Shown: positions 30,740 to 42,440 of the stretch, piece by piece
How positions within the stretch are numbered: position 1 is the stretch's first letter
Layout of the letters: each line of letters starts with the position of its first letter
Assembly: GCA_015179045.1 (NCBI GenBank)
Contig: WHUZ01000044.1
Location: 372,001-436,000, forward strand
Direction: 5' to 3'
Source: Kalaharituber pfeilii
Lineage: Eukaryota > Ascomycota > Pezizomycetes > Pezizales > Pezizaceae
DNA: 64,000 nucleotides
The notes under the pieces: model-generated
Database searches by the model: none
What the model was told of the DNA's origin: nothing
What the model saw: only the letters and a program-made list of their open reading frames with translations
Made by a program: the position numbers and the translations under genes

Positions 30740-30811
30740 TTGCTTCTTTTTTTTATTTTTTTATTTTAAATCATGTAACCCTGCATACAGGCTACCAGCC
30801 TATGGCAGGGA
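30740..30811 (-). mobile_element. Tail-only retroposon, tail B'
   Basis: On the minus strand: CCCTGCCATAGGCTGG, TAGCCTGTATGCAGGG, TTACATGATTT and interrupted poly(A). The stem CCCTGC/GCAGGG is fully Watson-Crick here, where other copies have a U-G pair. The TSD is weak (TAGGCG at 30734-30739 and 30812-30817). Confidence 0.75.
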
Positions 30812-30817
30812 TAGGCG

Positions 30818-33800
30818 AGGTTTCGCCCACCAATGAGATAACGCCGTTACAAATGAGTTTCCAACTTTCCAATCTTTGAGTGATGCTGACATTTGGCCCT
30901 TGCGAAGTAGTACCTGCCCAACATTGGCAGCTTCCCCGAGACTTCGAATGCCTTCGCCACACAGAGGTTAGATTGTCTGATTTCAGGGAAACATATGGAT
31001 CAGTATCGAACCATCCAAACTGAAAACCTGGGTATCGCTTCAAATCCGAGATACGCTAATATAACGGGCCACACATTTCGGATCTCCCGGTCATGCATTA
31101 CTGTCCCGGCGGAATGGATCCACTCCCCTTCCAAATGAGTGACCTGTAGCATTTGGTTATGGAATTTTTGAAAACTCATTTAGCGCGGTTGCTGGGAATA
31201 ACGGGTTCCAGATCACCGTCTGATCCTAACTGGGTATAGTGTGACAGTGAATGTGATACTTGATTTCATTGCCGATCTCCAATTCATTTCCATTTAATCG
31301 TAATGAGTGGCCGGGATGGTCATAAGCCAACCGAGGACTTGAGGGCTCAGGCCATTGATTAACTGTCCGAGCCGATCATGACCGAAACGTCCGGAGATTT
31401 GCTGGTATGCAAGGCATAGTCTTAGTTGTACAACGCATCACATGGAGTCCGAACCATGAAGCAATGCATCCCAGCAACAACTGATCTCGTGAGGTTGGAG
31501 AATGATGGTCTGTTGCGTTATGGCTACATAATCTCGTTGAAAACGATACTAGTATCTAAATTTCAAGGTGAACCAAACATTCCAAAAATGTTACACAAGG
31601 TTTCGGGGGCTCGGCTTAATGAAGGACTAATCTCCTTTTGGATAAGGTGTCAAATCTTGGCATGTAAAAGATTCTCTCGGTAATCTTTATGACTTTGTTA
31701 TAAAATGTTATGTCGTCTTTAGCTGTCAGCTCCGGTATTGCAACATCAGGGTGAATAGATTTGCTTTGTTGAAATGATTCCCCTAGGGCGGTGATTTGCA
31801 GTGACGCGCACTTTCCGTACTGTTGAGGACAATCTTTCTTGAACTGTTTGATTTGCGATGTGACATTCTATCAAGGCTTACGAGTTCCTTCACAATGACA
31901 TTTTGTCTGACATCTGCGCTGACAATTGATGATCATCTTCTTTCTCCATGTACGGTGGAATCAGGTTTCTAAAAGTCGTTTGTATTGCCGGTGTTGGGTC
32001 TGAACTAATTTATGTCGCTGTTCTCTATGCATACAGTGGAACCTGTTATATTGGAAAAGGCTGAGACCGGTGGGATTTATCCAATAAAACCAAATATCCA
32101 ATAATCCCCATCCTTGGGCTGGCAAAGGTGATCCAACGAGACAGGTTATCCAATAAGATAGGATCCAATACGAGAGGTTCTACTGCATAACTCGTAAGTA
32201 GTGGCGGAACGATGGGCTGCGTGTTGGACATCCTGACGATTATCTTCACCAGGAAAGTCTGGCAAAACTACCCTTCTGGAGAAAAGATCTGGCAACAGTA
32301 GACAACCTACCTAACTCGGTACGGTAAAACCTGAGAGGAGCTGCTCCTCAAATTCTCACGTGAGCTTGTCGCTCAACAATGGAAGTGATTATGCTGAATA
32401 ACTTTGATGTGGGAGGAGTCCCAATAACACCCGGCTTCGAAGCTAGCCCCTGCTCTGCCCTCCAATCAGTCAAATTACAACATCTCATTATAAGCAATTG
32501 GCGATTTTATCTGTGTTGATGAACAAAAGGATTGAAATATCTAATAACGAGTGTTTTTATTTTCCCATAACAAAATATACTTGAGACCAGAGGCTTTTGC
32601 TTACAACAAGAGTTCACGGGATTATCAAGGAGAGTATTAAAAATTAGGCCTCTATTTCGAGCCTTGTATTTGGTAACTGTTCTACCCATACACCTTGGCC
32701 AGTCTGCCGATCTATCAACCTCTAGTGCGGAATGACTCAAAATGCTAGTTCAAATCCATTCACCGGGGTGTCACAGACTCGGAACAATCACCAATTCAAT
32801 GGTAGATCCTTTAAACGATTCAGCAAATACCGAATATCAGCGTGGGCTTCCGTTGAATACGATGATACAGCAATATGATGCAATGTGGATGCGTTGAGCA
32901 ATACGAGAGCTGCGTCGGCAAAAAAGGCGTTGGTTTGTCAGGGACGCTTCAGATTCACTGATTCGCTGTATTACGAGAAAAATCTTCTTTTGGAAAGCAA
33001 ACATTAAAGCAGGATGCCGTCCTCCCACTGGAATTTCATCATATGTCACCGGAATATGACTATCTTAGCCACTTTTCAGATACTGGACAGCCCTCTTCAC
33101 CAGCACGATGTGCATACTGGCCCCAATTCCACTTTCCGGTTCTTTGTGAGACCCTTCACTAGAGAAAACAGCATTTCACTTCAGCCAAGGCACAGCTCGG
33201 TTCGAAAAATTAGTTCATTACACCTCCTCTTGAAATCATCCCCCTCTGACCTGCCTCCAACATCAGGATTTCGCCCCTCTCCCACCGCTCTAACAGCACA
33301 CTCAACTGCAGCTTCAAGATTCACGTATCCCCTCTCATCTCTCCCCTCCTACCGTCTGCTTCAACATCCACTCCAGTGACAACTCCTATGATCCCTTCTA
33401 CGGGACGTTCTGCAGCACCTCCGACGACTCTCCTGTAGCACTTCCGCAACCTTTTTGCGACCGTACTCGTCTCCTTTCGTAGATCGACTGCTGCAATACC
33501 TTTCCTATATTGATGCCATTTGCTTTGTTATTTGCGTTTTATAGCTATAATATATTTGTTGCGATCAATTGGTGGGCGCACGGGAGGTCTATGGGTACAT
33601 GGGAGCTGTGGATATATGAGGTTTACAGAAGAAGCAGCTGACAATATGGTTAATGGAGGAGGCTCTGCATGGACATGGGCGTGAATTCCAAACCGAGAAG
33701 TGCTATTCCTCTGAAAAGACCAGCAAAACTCTTGTCGATAAGCAGTGATTGAGTGTTCTTGGGGGTTAAACTGATACATAGTTTGATGTATTTATCTAAA

Positions 33801-35132
33801 GAAAATAGTTTACTTCCCAATGAATCTGAAAAATTGTTGAATGTGTTGACGATATACCAAAGTGAGCAATTGCTGAATGGGTTGCGAAGTCTGACTGTGA
33901 AGACCCCTATGCATCGCACTTCGTGGTTAATAGCAATACCCCCGCCCAGAGTTTGGATGCAGAATTTTCGGAACAAAATTTTTTGGCTCCCAATACAATG
34001 GTGATCCTCGACACAACAGAGATTTTAAAGCCAATCCTTTTATAGATGTACTTGATTCGATTTCATCTACCGCAACTGGTGGCCAGGGCGCCTGGAATTC
34101 AATCTCACACTCTCAACTTAGCCGACAGATATCTTACCCCAATAAATATATCCACCGGCAAAAAACTTGCAAGTATGCGCCGGAACTCGGAAACAAAAAA
34201 AATCCTACATTGTCTGAGTAACCCTAATACGGGTAATCAAAGTAGAATAATCCGGTCGGATTTCAACCATTTGTCAGGTAGGAAAATCTCCAGTCGTCCT
34301 GACACTAGTACCAATGTCGGTCAACATAGTTCATGCTTAAGCCGAGTAGCCATTTCTCCCCACTATTTTGGCGAAATTCACACGTAGATTTTGGACTCCC
34401 ATCCGATCGCTAGTGGGCGAATGTCCGCAATGTTGACATCATGTGCTCTATAGACCCGGATCTAGAGACTTGAGCGCAGATTTGGTAAGAAAATGCGTTA
34501 CACAAGCTCAGTTCTACTCCAGTTCGATTGCCGTTTCAATCGAATATGTAGCCACGTATAATACATAAATTCGATGTAGCTAAGAGAATATGAGTAGATT
34601 GCCTTAAGAACTGCAAGTCCTCCAAGACCCTGTTCATATGGTAGTTTCTCGCAGAGATTATTTGACCAAAACGTATTTGCGTATTTGCCATTTTCATCGA
34701 CAAACGTTTGGTCGAATACTTCTAGTCTGCGTGTCCCTAGTATATTAGCAGTATTTAGATTTCGACAAATCTGGCAGGATTTTCCACTTTCAAAGTTTAT
34801 CAAATCTGGAAAATCCGGTTATCTCCATCAACATTTTGTATGGTTTTTTTCAAGGCATACTTGCGCCAGTAAAACTGGTTTATGTTTCTCATTTGTTTCG
34901 TGAAATAAACGGGGATACAAATATGCTGCGTCGTGCGGGCTTGCACGTGACCGCGATGCAGTTTTCAGGACTTGGCACGTATACCAGTAGATCTGGGTGG
35001 ATTTTAGAGTCAAAATCAGTTTCCGTTTTCGAAGTCAAGGGTGCAACTAGCATATTCAGTAGTGTAGCTTGCACAAGTGTATAACATCAGTGCCAACAAA
35101 TGCTGTCCTCATGGACTACAGAGTATCCTTGT
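30818..35132. other. Gene-poor region, no gene recognised
   Basis: About 4.3 kb with only short open frames on both strands and no recognised domain. One MITE lies at 32034-32185. A minus-strand frame at 34498-34803 begins with a CQICRNLN-like motif but has no partner exon that I could find. Confidence 0.5.
32034..32185. mobile_element. Pogo-like MITE
   Basis: A 152-bp element with imperfect TIRs (left CAGTGGAACCTGTTATATTG, right end the reverse complement of CAGTAGAACCTCTCGTATTG). The interior repeats TATCCAATAA-like units. TA precedes the left end; the right side is CA, so the TA TSD is not perfect. CAGTGGAACCTC-type ends are characteristic of pogo/Tigger-like elements. Confidence 0.75.
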
Positions 35133-35144
35133 AGCTGTTCAGGA

Positions 35145-35180
35145 TTTTATTTTTTTTTTTTTATATCAGTACTCGCATAC
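35145..35180 (-). mobile_element. Truncated tail-A insertion of 36 bp
   Basis: On the minus strand: GTATGCGAGTACTGATAT plus poly(A). Only the 3' strand of the hairpin is left. Perfect 12-bp TSD AGCTGTTCAGGA (35133-35144 and 35181-35192). Confidence 0.92.
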
Positions 35181-35699
35181 AGCTGTTCAGGAGCCGGAGC
35201 TACAAATCCGGACCGAGAAGATTTTTGTGCCCTTTTCCTTGGCCACAATGCTGCATTACAGATCTCAACCAATGCCAAGATCCATATTGATTATGTACCC
35301 GGTTTGTTTGTTTTTTGAGCCACGTAACCCCGCATACAGGCTAGTCTCATGCCAAGCCCCTAGGGCACTCTCCGAGGTTGGCACTCTCCGAGCGCAGCGA
35401 GGGTCTTGACTATCTTTCGTTTTTTTGGGCTGTAACTTTTGTCTACCGAGCACACCATAGTAATTTTTCGTAGACGCAACTAATCGCTTGGCACACCGCA
35501 TCGACGCGTCAAGCGTCGGCCTATGGATTCTAAGTTTGTAGAAAGCTAGGTACTCAGCTCATCTCAGGGTCCACACCACAACAGAACATCATCACAATAA
35601 AATTCGGACCCACTGCCTCACCTCAATCATTCTCATAACCTATACATCTAAACTCAGACCCTGTACGTCATCTTAGTAATATACAAATTTGTATCCACT

Positions 35700-36210
35700 A
35701 TAGATTTTACTCCGGATCCAAGCACCCGTGCCAAAGTCCAGCTCAAAGGCTTGAATCCTGAGTACTTGGCTGAACAGATGGAGATCTTACATAACTGAGC
35801 ACTAAGATTGAGAAGATTAAGGAGGAGACCAAGGCAAAGGTGGAGGCATATGCATGTAGAATATAGATTGTAGCTGATTTGGAAAGCAAGTGTAGAGAGG
35901 AATGGTCAGAAGTGCTGGGGCAAATTCTTTCTGATAGAAGCAACAGGCAAAAGCTAAGCCTAGCTCTATCGAAGCTGGGTACGTCAGTGGCCGAGGAGTC
36001 AAAAATGGGTCAGAAAGTTTGCTGGGTAAGGGAGGCGTAGCTGGGTGCTCTGGAAGCTAGTTACAAGACTACTCTAGAAGCTAAGAATAAAGATGAATCT
36101 TCAGACAGTAGTGACGATGCATCTACCATAGGTAATAATGAGCAAGTGGGAGATACTAGTGCAAGAGAGGATAGATTGAAATATTCAAATGCTACCAGTA
36201 GTTATTAGCC
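35700..36210 (+). pseudogene. Decayed coding-like segment inside the DNA element
   Basis: With a few in-frame stops, the plus strand reads as a charged, helix-prone protein (KGLNPEYLAEQMEIL, KIKEETKAKVEAYA, ADLESKCREEWSEVLGQILS, ending LKYSNATSSY and a stop). It could be the remnant of a captured gene or of another transposon. No family recognised. Confidence 0.45.
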
Positions 36211-36664
36211 TAGCCTTGTGGGAAGACTAATGCCTAGAGGTTTAGTCTAGTCTAATATGTGCTCGTTACTAGCATTTAGTGATACAGATGACTTTGAACG
36301 AAAGAGCATAGTGTGATTGTGGCTGTCAACGGAGGTAGACAGTATAGATGGTGGGTGGTTCTATAGAGATTAGAAGTACCTTATGATAAACCTAATAGAG
36401 GCTTCAAGCAGCGGTCATTCAGATAATTGCAGTCATATATTAGTTATTGATGTACCTTTTGGTGACAGAAGAGGAATTGCAAAGGAATGTACAACAGTTA
36501 TGCAATACCAAAAGAAGAAGAAACCTACCTTAGGTATCGAAAGATTTACTAGCATTAAAAAAACCAATGACGGCTTGTCAAAAAAAATAAGGTGAAAAGT
36601 ATCGAGTCTTTTTATTATGAGTATTATATTGATAGAAGATTAGGTATCAACAAGCGCTAAAGGT

Positions 36665-37250
36665 GCTGTCGACGCCCCTGTCGACACCCCTACTCCATCG
36701 CTGTCGACAAGGGTGTCGACAGCGGCATTGACAGCAACAGCAGCGTCGACAGCGGTTGACAGTAACAGCAGCGTCGACAGCAGCGGTTGACAGTAACAGC
36801 AGCGTCGACAGCAACAGCAGCGTCGACAGCAACAGCGGCGTCGACAGCAACAGCAGCGTCGACAGCAACAGCGGCGTCGACAGCAACAGCAGCGTCGACA
36901 GCAACAGCGGCGTCGACAGCAACAGCAGCGTCGACAGCAGCGTCGACAGCGGTTGACAGTAACAGCAGCGTCGACAGCAACAGCAGCGTCCACAGCAACA
37001 GCAGCGTCGACAGCAACGGCAGCGTCGACAGCAACAGCAGCGTCGACAGCAACAGCGGCGTCGACAGCAACAGCAGCGTCGACAGCAGCGTCGACAGCGG
37101 TTGACAGTAACAGCAGCGTCGACAGCAACAGCGGCGTCGACAGCAACAGCAGCGTCCACAGCAACAGCAGCGTCGACAGCAACGGCAGCGTCGACAGCAA
37201 CAGCAGCGTCGACAGCAACAGCAGCGTCGACAACGGAATTGACAGCAGCG
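36665..37250. repeat. 18-bp minisatellite (GTCGACAGCAACAGCAGC)
   Basis: About 30 units, with variants GTCGACAGCAACAGCGGC and GTCCACAGCAACAGC, and larger blocks containing GTCGACAGCGGTTGACAGTA that are themselves repeated near 36740, 36950 and 37095. All units are multiples of 3 bp, so long open frames run through it in several frames on both strands. They are repeat artefacts. Confidence 0.95.
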
Positions 37251-37254
37251 TCAA

Positions 37255-38260
37255 TTTGACAGGCATGGCAGGTCTCTTTTCAAGTTGGTAGCAAGCGATG
37301 AGCCAACATTAGCTGAATTTGACAGATATAACAGGTTCCCGTTGCAAGCACGAGATGCAAGATGTAGCAGAATAAGCTCAATTATCAGGTTATCCAGGTC
37401 TATTTCCACTGTACGAGATGTGGCAGAATGAGCCAAATTTGACTGGTATTGACAGATCCTATACGATAGTGTAAGATATAATAGAATTTGACAGGTATGA
37501 CAGGTCCAATACAATGGCACAATATATAGCAGAATGAGCTCAATTCAACTGGTATGGTGTATCTCTCTTATGTAGCAAATGAACTTAATTTAACAGGTCA
37601 TTCAGGTCTATTTCCATCGTGTGAGATATGGCAGAACGAGTCGAATTTGAGAGATACGGCAGGCCCTACACGATGGCGTGAGATGTAATAGAATGAACTC
37701 AATTTACAGGTATTTTTACCTTGCAAGATGTGGCAGAATGAGCCGAATTTGAGAGGTATGGCAGCTCCTACATGACGGTGCGAGATATAGCAGCATGAGC
37801 ATAATTTAATAGATATGGCAGGTCCCACTCGATGGCGGGAGAAATGACAGAATGAGCCAAATTTGACAGGTATGAGAGGTTCTATATGCCAGTATGAGAT
37901 ATGATAGAATGAGCTCAATTTAACACATATGTCAGGTTCTATACAACAGTATGAGATGTAGCAACATGAGCTGAATTTGATATGTATAGTGGGTCTCTTT
38001 CGATGGCATGTGATGAGGCAACATGAGCTCAATTTAATAGGTATGGTACACCTCCCTTAACGGCGTGAGAGGTGGCAGAATGAGCCGAATTTGATACCTA
38101 TAATAGGTTCTATACAACGACATGAGATATGGCAGAATGAGCTTAATTTAATAGGAATGGCATAGCTCACTTGACAGCGCATAATGAGGTAATATGAGCT
38201 CAATTAAACAGGTATGGCAGGTCTTCTAAGATTGTAATCTGTAGTAGAATAAGAATACGG
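37255..38260. repeat. Degenerate tandem repeat, unit about 55-60 bp
   Basis: Units like GAGATGTGGCAGAATGAGC, then AATTTGACAGGTATGGCAGG. Same family as 1440-2520. It is followed by 38330-38690, which matches 2495-2860 (ACATGATATTATGGC, GGCGGTTGACG, CCCATGGCATTAGTGCATC). Confidence 0.85.
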
Positions 38261-39040
38261 TGGAGCAGTAGTAGAGATGGAATAGTGGAGGGCACTTGTA
38301 TATAGATCAGCATAGCTAGTTATTAATGAATTGGTTGTCAAACATGATATTATGGCGCGGTAGAATAAAATCTATGCAATAAGCCTGGGAGGCGGGAGTA
38401 GTCAACTACTAATTCTGAGGATATAGTCTGTAATTGATAATGTAGAGCATATAAGTCTAGAATTGATAATATAGTAAATATCAGGCCATAGTTGAGGATA
38501 CATAAATGAAAAAGAGCCAAATTCCAGATCCCAGAGAAAATACTCAACATTGAGGAGGACAGCCGACGCGGAAAGCCATCCAGACACAGCGTTAGAAAAG
38601 TTCTATTACTGGGATAGGCGGTTGACGTCCCATGGCATTAGTGCATCTGACGCATGGAACGCCTTGGGATGTGAACAATTTTTTTGCTAATGAGTGTTTA
38701 TGATGAAAAATGAGCCTATGATGGCTTGTGTACATACAGGGTTGCAGTAAATAGAACTAATTACAGCTTAGTTACAACTACACGTTTTTATTTCGACGTA
38801 GCAACCGTGGTTTCTAAGGGACGTTAGACGGTTGCCTTCGCCAAGGACAAGCTTTGCCATAACTAAACGAAAGATAGTCAAGACCCTCGCTGCGCTCGGA
38901 GAGTGCCCTAGGGGCTTGGTATGAGACTACATACAGGCTACCAGCCTATGGCAGGGACCCATATACGGGGGCCAGGTTTGGAACAACTAACTACGGAATC
39001 TACATACACACCTTGAGCACCCAGTGCCCTCCGTCCCCGG

Positions 39041-40557
39041 CTACCCCAGATCGAGGCAGGCAAACCAGTACTCGACCGGGTCGCCCTCCGCGCCTTCTTG
39101 CTTCCAACCTTTCTCCTCTAGGTCCTCCCAGGATTGCCAGGTGACATGCGCCCCATCTTTGTCCTTCCTCTGAGGCCGCTCCAGTTCGGTACATCTGAAC
39201 ACCACATGCTCAGCACTCCATGCCTCGCCACATGTGCATTGTACCTTCTCGCCACTGACCATCCTCTTCCACATAGCTCCACCTTTTCCAGTTTGCAGCC
39301 ATGTGTAATTTGTGAGTGCTCTCCTGCCCCACTTCACGAATTTGCCCTTCCCAAACCCTGCACGCTCCCTCTCCTCTTTTCTTTTTCGAACTAACTCTTA
39401 ACGCAGCCCACCCTCAGTAGCCTGCCCATCATACCTCATGCACTTGGCCCCTTCTTTGGCCAACTCATCTGCCTTCTCATTGCCCTCTATCCCTACGTGG
39501 GCCTTGACCCATGCCAGCTTCACTGCATCCGCCTCCTTTAGCCTCCGCCGCCTCTCTGCAATCAGCTCTATCACCCGCTGTAACGGGATATTGTATAGCC
39601 AGCCGGGTAAATAGCTTCACGCTAAAAGGTGACCTCTGACAAGCATTTCGGGATGTCGGTACAATACATACGGGTAAAAAGGATGCGACCTGAGTGCGTA
39701 TTGCAGTCTCTAATGTGTATATAAGTGGTGTTCATGGCTGTGTGTTCCCCGTTCCTTTTCTCTTTATGCAACCTCTTGTATTTAGTTTCTACTAAGTAGA
39801 GTGGTTACCTGCTGTGCCGACCCGCTGAACTGCTGTACTGCTGTGAACCGCCTTACCGCTGCGAACTGCTGAACCGTCGACTGCCGCCTCCTGCCTGCCT
39901 GCGCTCCGTATATCGCCGTCATCCACGGGCACTAGACCACGACTGCCGTTACACCCGCGCTAGGTCTGCGGTTCTTGCCTTGCCAGTTTTTCCTGCTTTC
40001 TGGACTGCACTGATAGCTGCCTGAGAGTCTGCGAGTACTAGCACTTTTGCACTGCCATCAACTGCTTCAAGGGCACCCCTCGTTCCTGAGACCTCGCCGT
40101 CCCACACAGTTGCTTTTGTGCCTACCCACCGGGACCCTTCTAACTCACCTGCTACCACCTGCCTCCAGCACCATCCGCCACCAACACCGCCTTCCTCACT
40201 GCGGCTGCCATCTGTGAAAATAGCCACCGAGTCACCCTTAGCCTCATTGATGGCCTTTTCCCATTTGGCTGGGGCGTCTTCCTTGCACAGCTTGAGGTCA
40301 ATGACCTCAATGTCTGCCTGCAGTAGGTGTACATCTCGTCCCCAGGACACTCTCGCCTCCTCATAGACCTCGAGAGTGCTGGCAATCCTTCCAGCTACTG
40401 ACTCAAACCCATCATTTTTGTCTGTAGCATAACCCAAGCTAAAGTCTTTCCAGTCCCTCCCCCTCTCACCCTCTCTGTCTGGGTCTGGAGCTACCATTCC
40501 AGTGAGGCTTTCAGGCCACTTGCCACCCAGCAGGCCCGCCAGGGTGCGATACTCCAA
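39041..40557 (-). pseudogene. LINE-gamma RNase H and C-terminal zinc finger, broken
   Basis: RNase H shows FTDGSRSEEGG, WDGEVSGTRGALEA and LADSQAAIS. It is interrupted by the solo LTR 39579-39953 and resumes at AWVKAHVGIEGN. The zinc finger reads CTCGEAWSAEHVVFRC and the product ends WFACLDLG at 39041. A stop codon near 39400 breaks the frame before the finger. Compared with the gamma copy at 9807-15446, this is a separate, 5'-truncated insertion. Confidence 0.85.
39579..39953 (+). mobile_element. Solo LTR with 5-bp TSD
   Basis: A 375-bp insertion beginning TGTAACGGGAT and ending CTGCCGTTACA, so its ends are an 8-bp inverted repeat (TGTAACGG/CCGTTACA). TSD CCCGC (39574-39578 and 39954-39958). 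It contains GTGTATATAAGTGG, a TATA-like promoter. The LINE RNase H reading continues when it is removed. More gypsy-like than copia-like by its ends; that assignment is tentative. Confidence 0.92.
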
Positions 40558-40595
40558 AAGTTACGGTTTCTACGATGATGTAGTAAATATGAGGG

Positions 40596-41265
40596 TGTAA
40601 CTTAGGACAACGCTTGTTGCTTGACCTTTCGACAGGGCAGCTCTAGCTGGCCCTTCTTATAGTCAATCCTGCGTGCCTTTCTTCTATTATCACTCTATGC
40701 TATGATATCACGATGTTCTATCTATGGGCATCCCTCAGCCACTGCCTCGCCTCATCTAGAGGTCCATCCAGTGGCTCTGCTCCTGGAAGTCCGTTCAGTG
40801 GCTCTGCTCCTGGAGGTCCATTCGGTGGCTTTGCTCCTAGAGGTCCGTCCGGTGGCTGACGCTACGCTCTGACCATGCCGGCGTTCCTTGTGATACACAT
40901 CCGTGCCCAGCCCATGTTTCACTGCCAGACTGTAGCTATCGGTTGATCAGACCGAATCGTCACTCGCAGCTTTACAGGCCAATGTGGGTGGATATCCCCT
41001 TCGCGGGTAGGCCCTGACACCAAAGCTCAGCCTCTGTAGAGGATTCTAGCTTCGTCCTAGTCTATTTCTCTCTTCTGCCCGGTGTGCCTTTGCCCACTGG
41101 CGCATACCTGCCCCTGTGACCATCTCGTCCTGGTACTGTAGTAAAAACGCTGTAAACAGGGGTTGAGCGGCTCAAGGGACTGATAGGAAACACAGACGAA
41201 GAACGCGGAAACACTGAGGCACAGGGATCACAGATCTGGCATTCGCTGAGGTCGTTCTAGTTACA
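40596..41265 (+). mobile_element. Possible solo LTR (no TSD)
   Basis: Begins TGTAACTTAGG and ends CTAGTTACA, so the ends are inverted repeats of the TGTAACT/AGTTACA type. The flanking 5-mers (GAGGG and AAAAA) differ, so either the TSD was lost or the ends belong to different elements. It contains a 27-bp tandem repeat at about 40760-40858. Confidence 0.45.
40760..40858. repeat. 27-bp tandem repeat
   Basis: Three to four units built on GGCTCTGCTCCTGGAGGTCC followed by a variable GTTCAGT/ATTCGGT/GTCCGGT end. Confidence 0.8.
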
Positions 41266-42018
41266 AAAAATGGAACGGAAGGGCCTCTCAAAAAGCCCCC
41301 CCAGAACACTAACTAATTACATGATTTTTTTTTTTTTTTTTTTTTTTAATATCATTACTCGCGTGCCGCCATATGGGCTATGGCGAGGTGTTGAGTTACA
41401 TATAATGGAGTAGTGAATAAGAAAATAGAAGGAAGTAAGAAAGGTAAATGGCGCATCCCGTCTCACTCTCGACCTTACCGACCCGCCCATTCCAATATTT
41501 CAAAGAGCCTGTCTTCGTCCTCGTCATCTCCTTTCGGCTGGCATAAGTCCTCGATGCCTCTCGGGCATCGCCGTCTCCAGACCCGGCACTGTGTCAGTAT
41601 GTGTTGTGTTGTCTCGATGCTTTCGCCGCACCAGCGGCATTCCGGACTGTCAGCTGTCCCAATTCGGAACTTCCACTCTCGTAGACCTTTGCCCCCGAGG
41701 ATACAGGCCAGGGTGGCGACTCTGGGGCCTAGTCTTTGTAGCGGTCTGTACGTGAGGCCCAGCCTATTTCTCTCCCTGGCTGTCCGCCTTGGCTTGTTGT
41801 CTGAGTCCGGCCTCTGTTACGGTTTCTTCTTGGTATTGGAGGTAAGTGCCTATCTTGGCCGCCGTGTCCGCCTCCGTGTTACCGGGTACACCTTTGTGTC
41901 CTTTCACCCACATGACTGCCACATCCAGGCTTCCTGTCTGCGCCCTGCGGTCCCAGGCCTCCCTGACTCGCTGTGAAGCCCCTTCGTGGTTTGGTTCCCC
42001 ATCGGCGATTCTCTGGAG

Positions 42019-42056
42019 GTTTTTTTTTTTTTTATATCATTACTCGCATGCTGCCC
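42019..42056 (-). mobile_element. Truncated tail-A insertion of 38 bp
   Basis: On the minus strand: GGGCAGCATGCGAG, TAATGATAT and poly(A). It starts in the 3' half of the hairpin. TSD TTCTCTGGAG (42009-42018 and 42057-42066), perfect. It interrupts the RNase H part of LINE-alpha. Confidence 0.92.
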
Positions 42057-42440
42057 TTCTCTGGAGTTTGGCTATTGCTGTTTTGGAGTCGGTGATGATT
42101 AAAACCTCGTTGTCCTGGCTGTCCAGTGCCTCGGTCATGGCTAGCAGCTCTGCGTCGTTGACGGTGCTTAGCCTGCCCAGGTATCTTGAGATCCGTTTCG
42201 GTGGTGTGTCGTGAACATTCCTGCTCCGGAGGCGTCATCTATCCGACTGCCGTCTGTGTAGTGACTGGCCCATCCCTCGTCTTCCGCTTCGGAGATCGCG
42301 GTTTCCCACTCCTCCTTCGTGGTGTCCGCAGGGAGTGTGGGTAGTCTTGCTAGTGGGAGGAGCTGGCGATGTTTCAGTATGCCCCACAGGTATTTGGCTT
42401 CCGGGTCTTGGTTTCTGATCGGCTCGTCCTCAAATCTTAG

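Larger units (their letters stand above)
35342..38929. mobile_element. DNA element with TIRs and 9-bp TSD (MULE-like, non-autonomous)
   Basis: The ends are TAGTCTCATGCCAAGCCCC and its complement (GGGGCTTGGTATGAGACTA), with TIRs of about 75-90 bp. The left arm has an extra 16-bp direct duplication (GGCACTCTCCGAG). The TSD CATACAGGC (35333-35341 and 38930-38938) is 9 bp, as in MULEs. The 3588-bp interior has no recognisable transposase. It holds a decayed open frame, an 18-bp minisatellite, and a long degenerate tandem array shared with 1440-2860. Confidence 0.9.
35302..40557 (-). mobile_element. LINE-gamma copy split by a 3.6-kb DNA element
   Basis: The 3' end lies at 35302-35341 (short poly(A), TCACGTAACCCCGCATACAGG on the plus strand) and continues at 38930 with the other half of the B' hairpin and the 3' UTR. 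The RNase H part follows up to 40557. The DNA element 35342-38929 interrupts the hairpin. A solo LTR (39579-39953) interrupts the RNase H region. The 5' end at 40557 is a sharp truncation. Confidence 0.88.

Noticed and set aside
34498..34803. Possible HET-like gene start (CQICRNLN) on the minus strand
   Set aside because: Only about 100 codons, no further domain up- or downstream, AT-rich surroundings.
36640..37291. Long open frames on both strands rich in Cys/Arg, Val/Asp/Ala or Ser/Thr
   Set aside because: They are the six readings of an 18-bp minisatellite without stops. No start or domain supports a protein.
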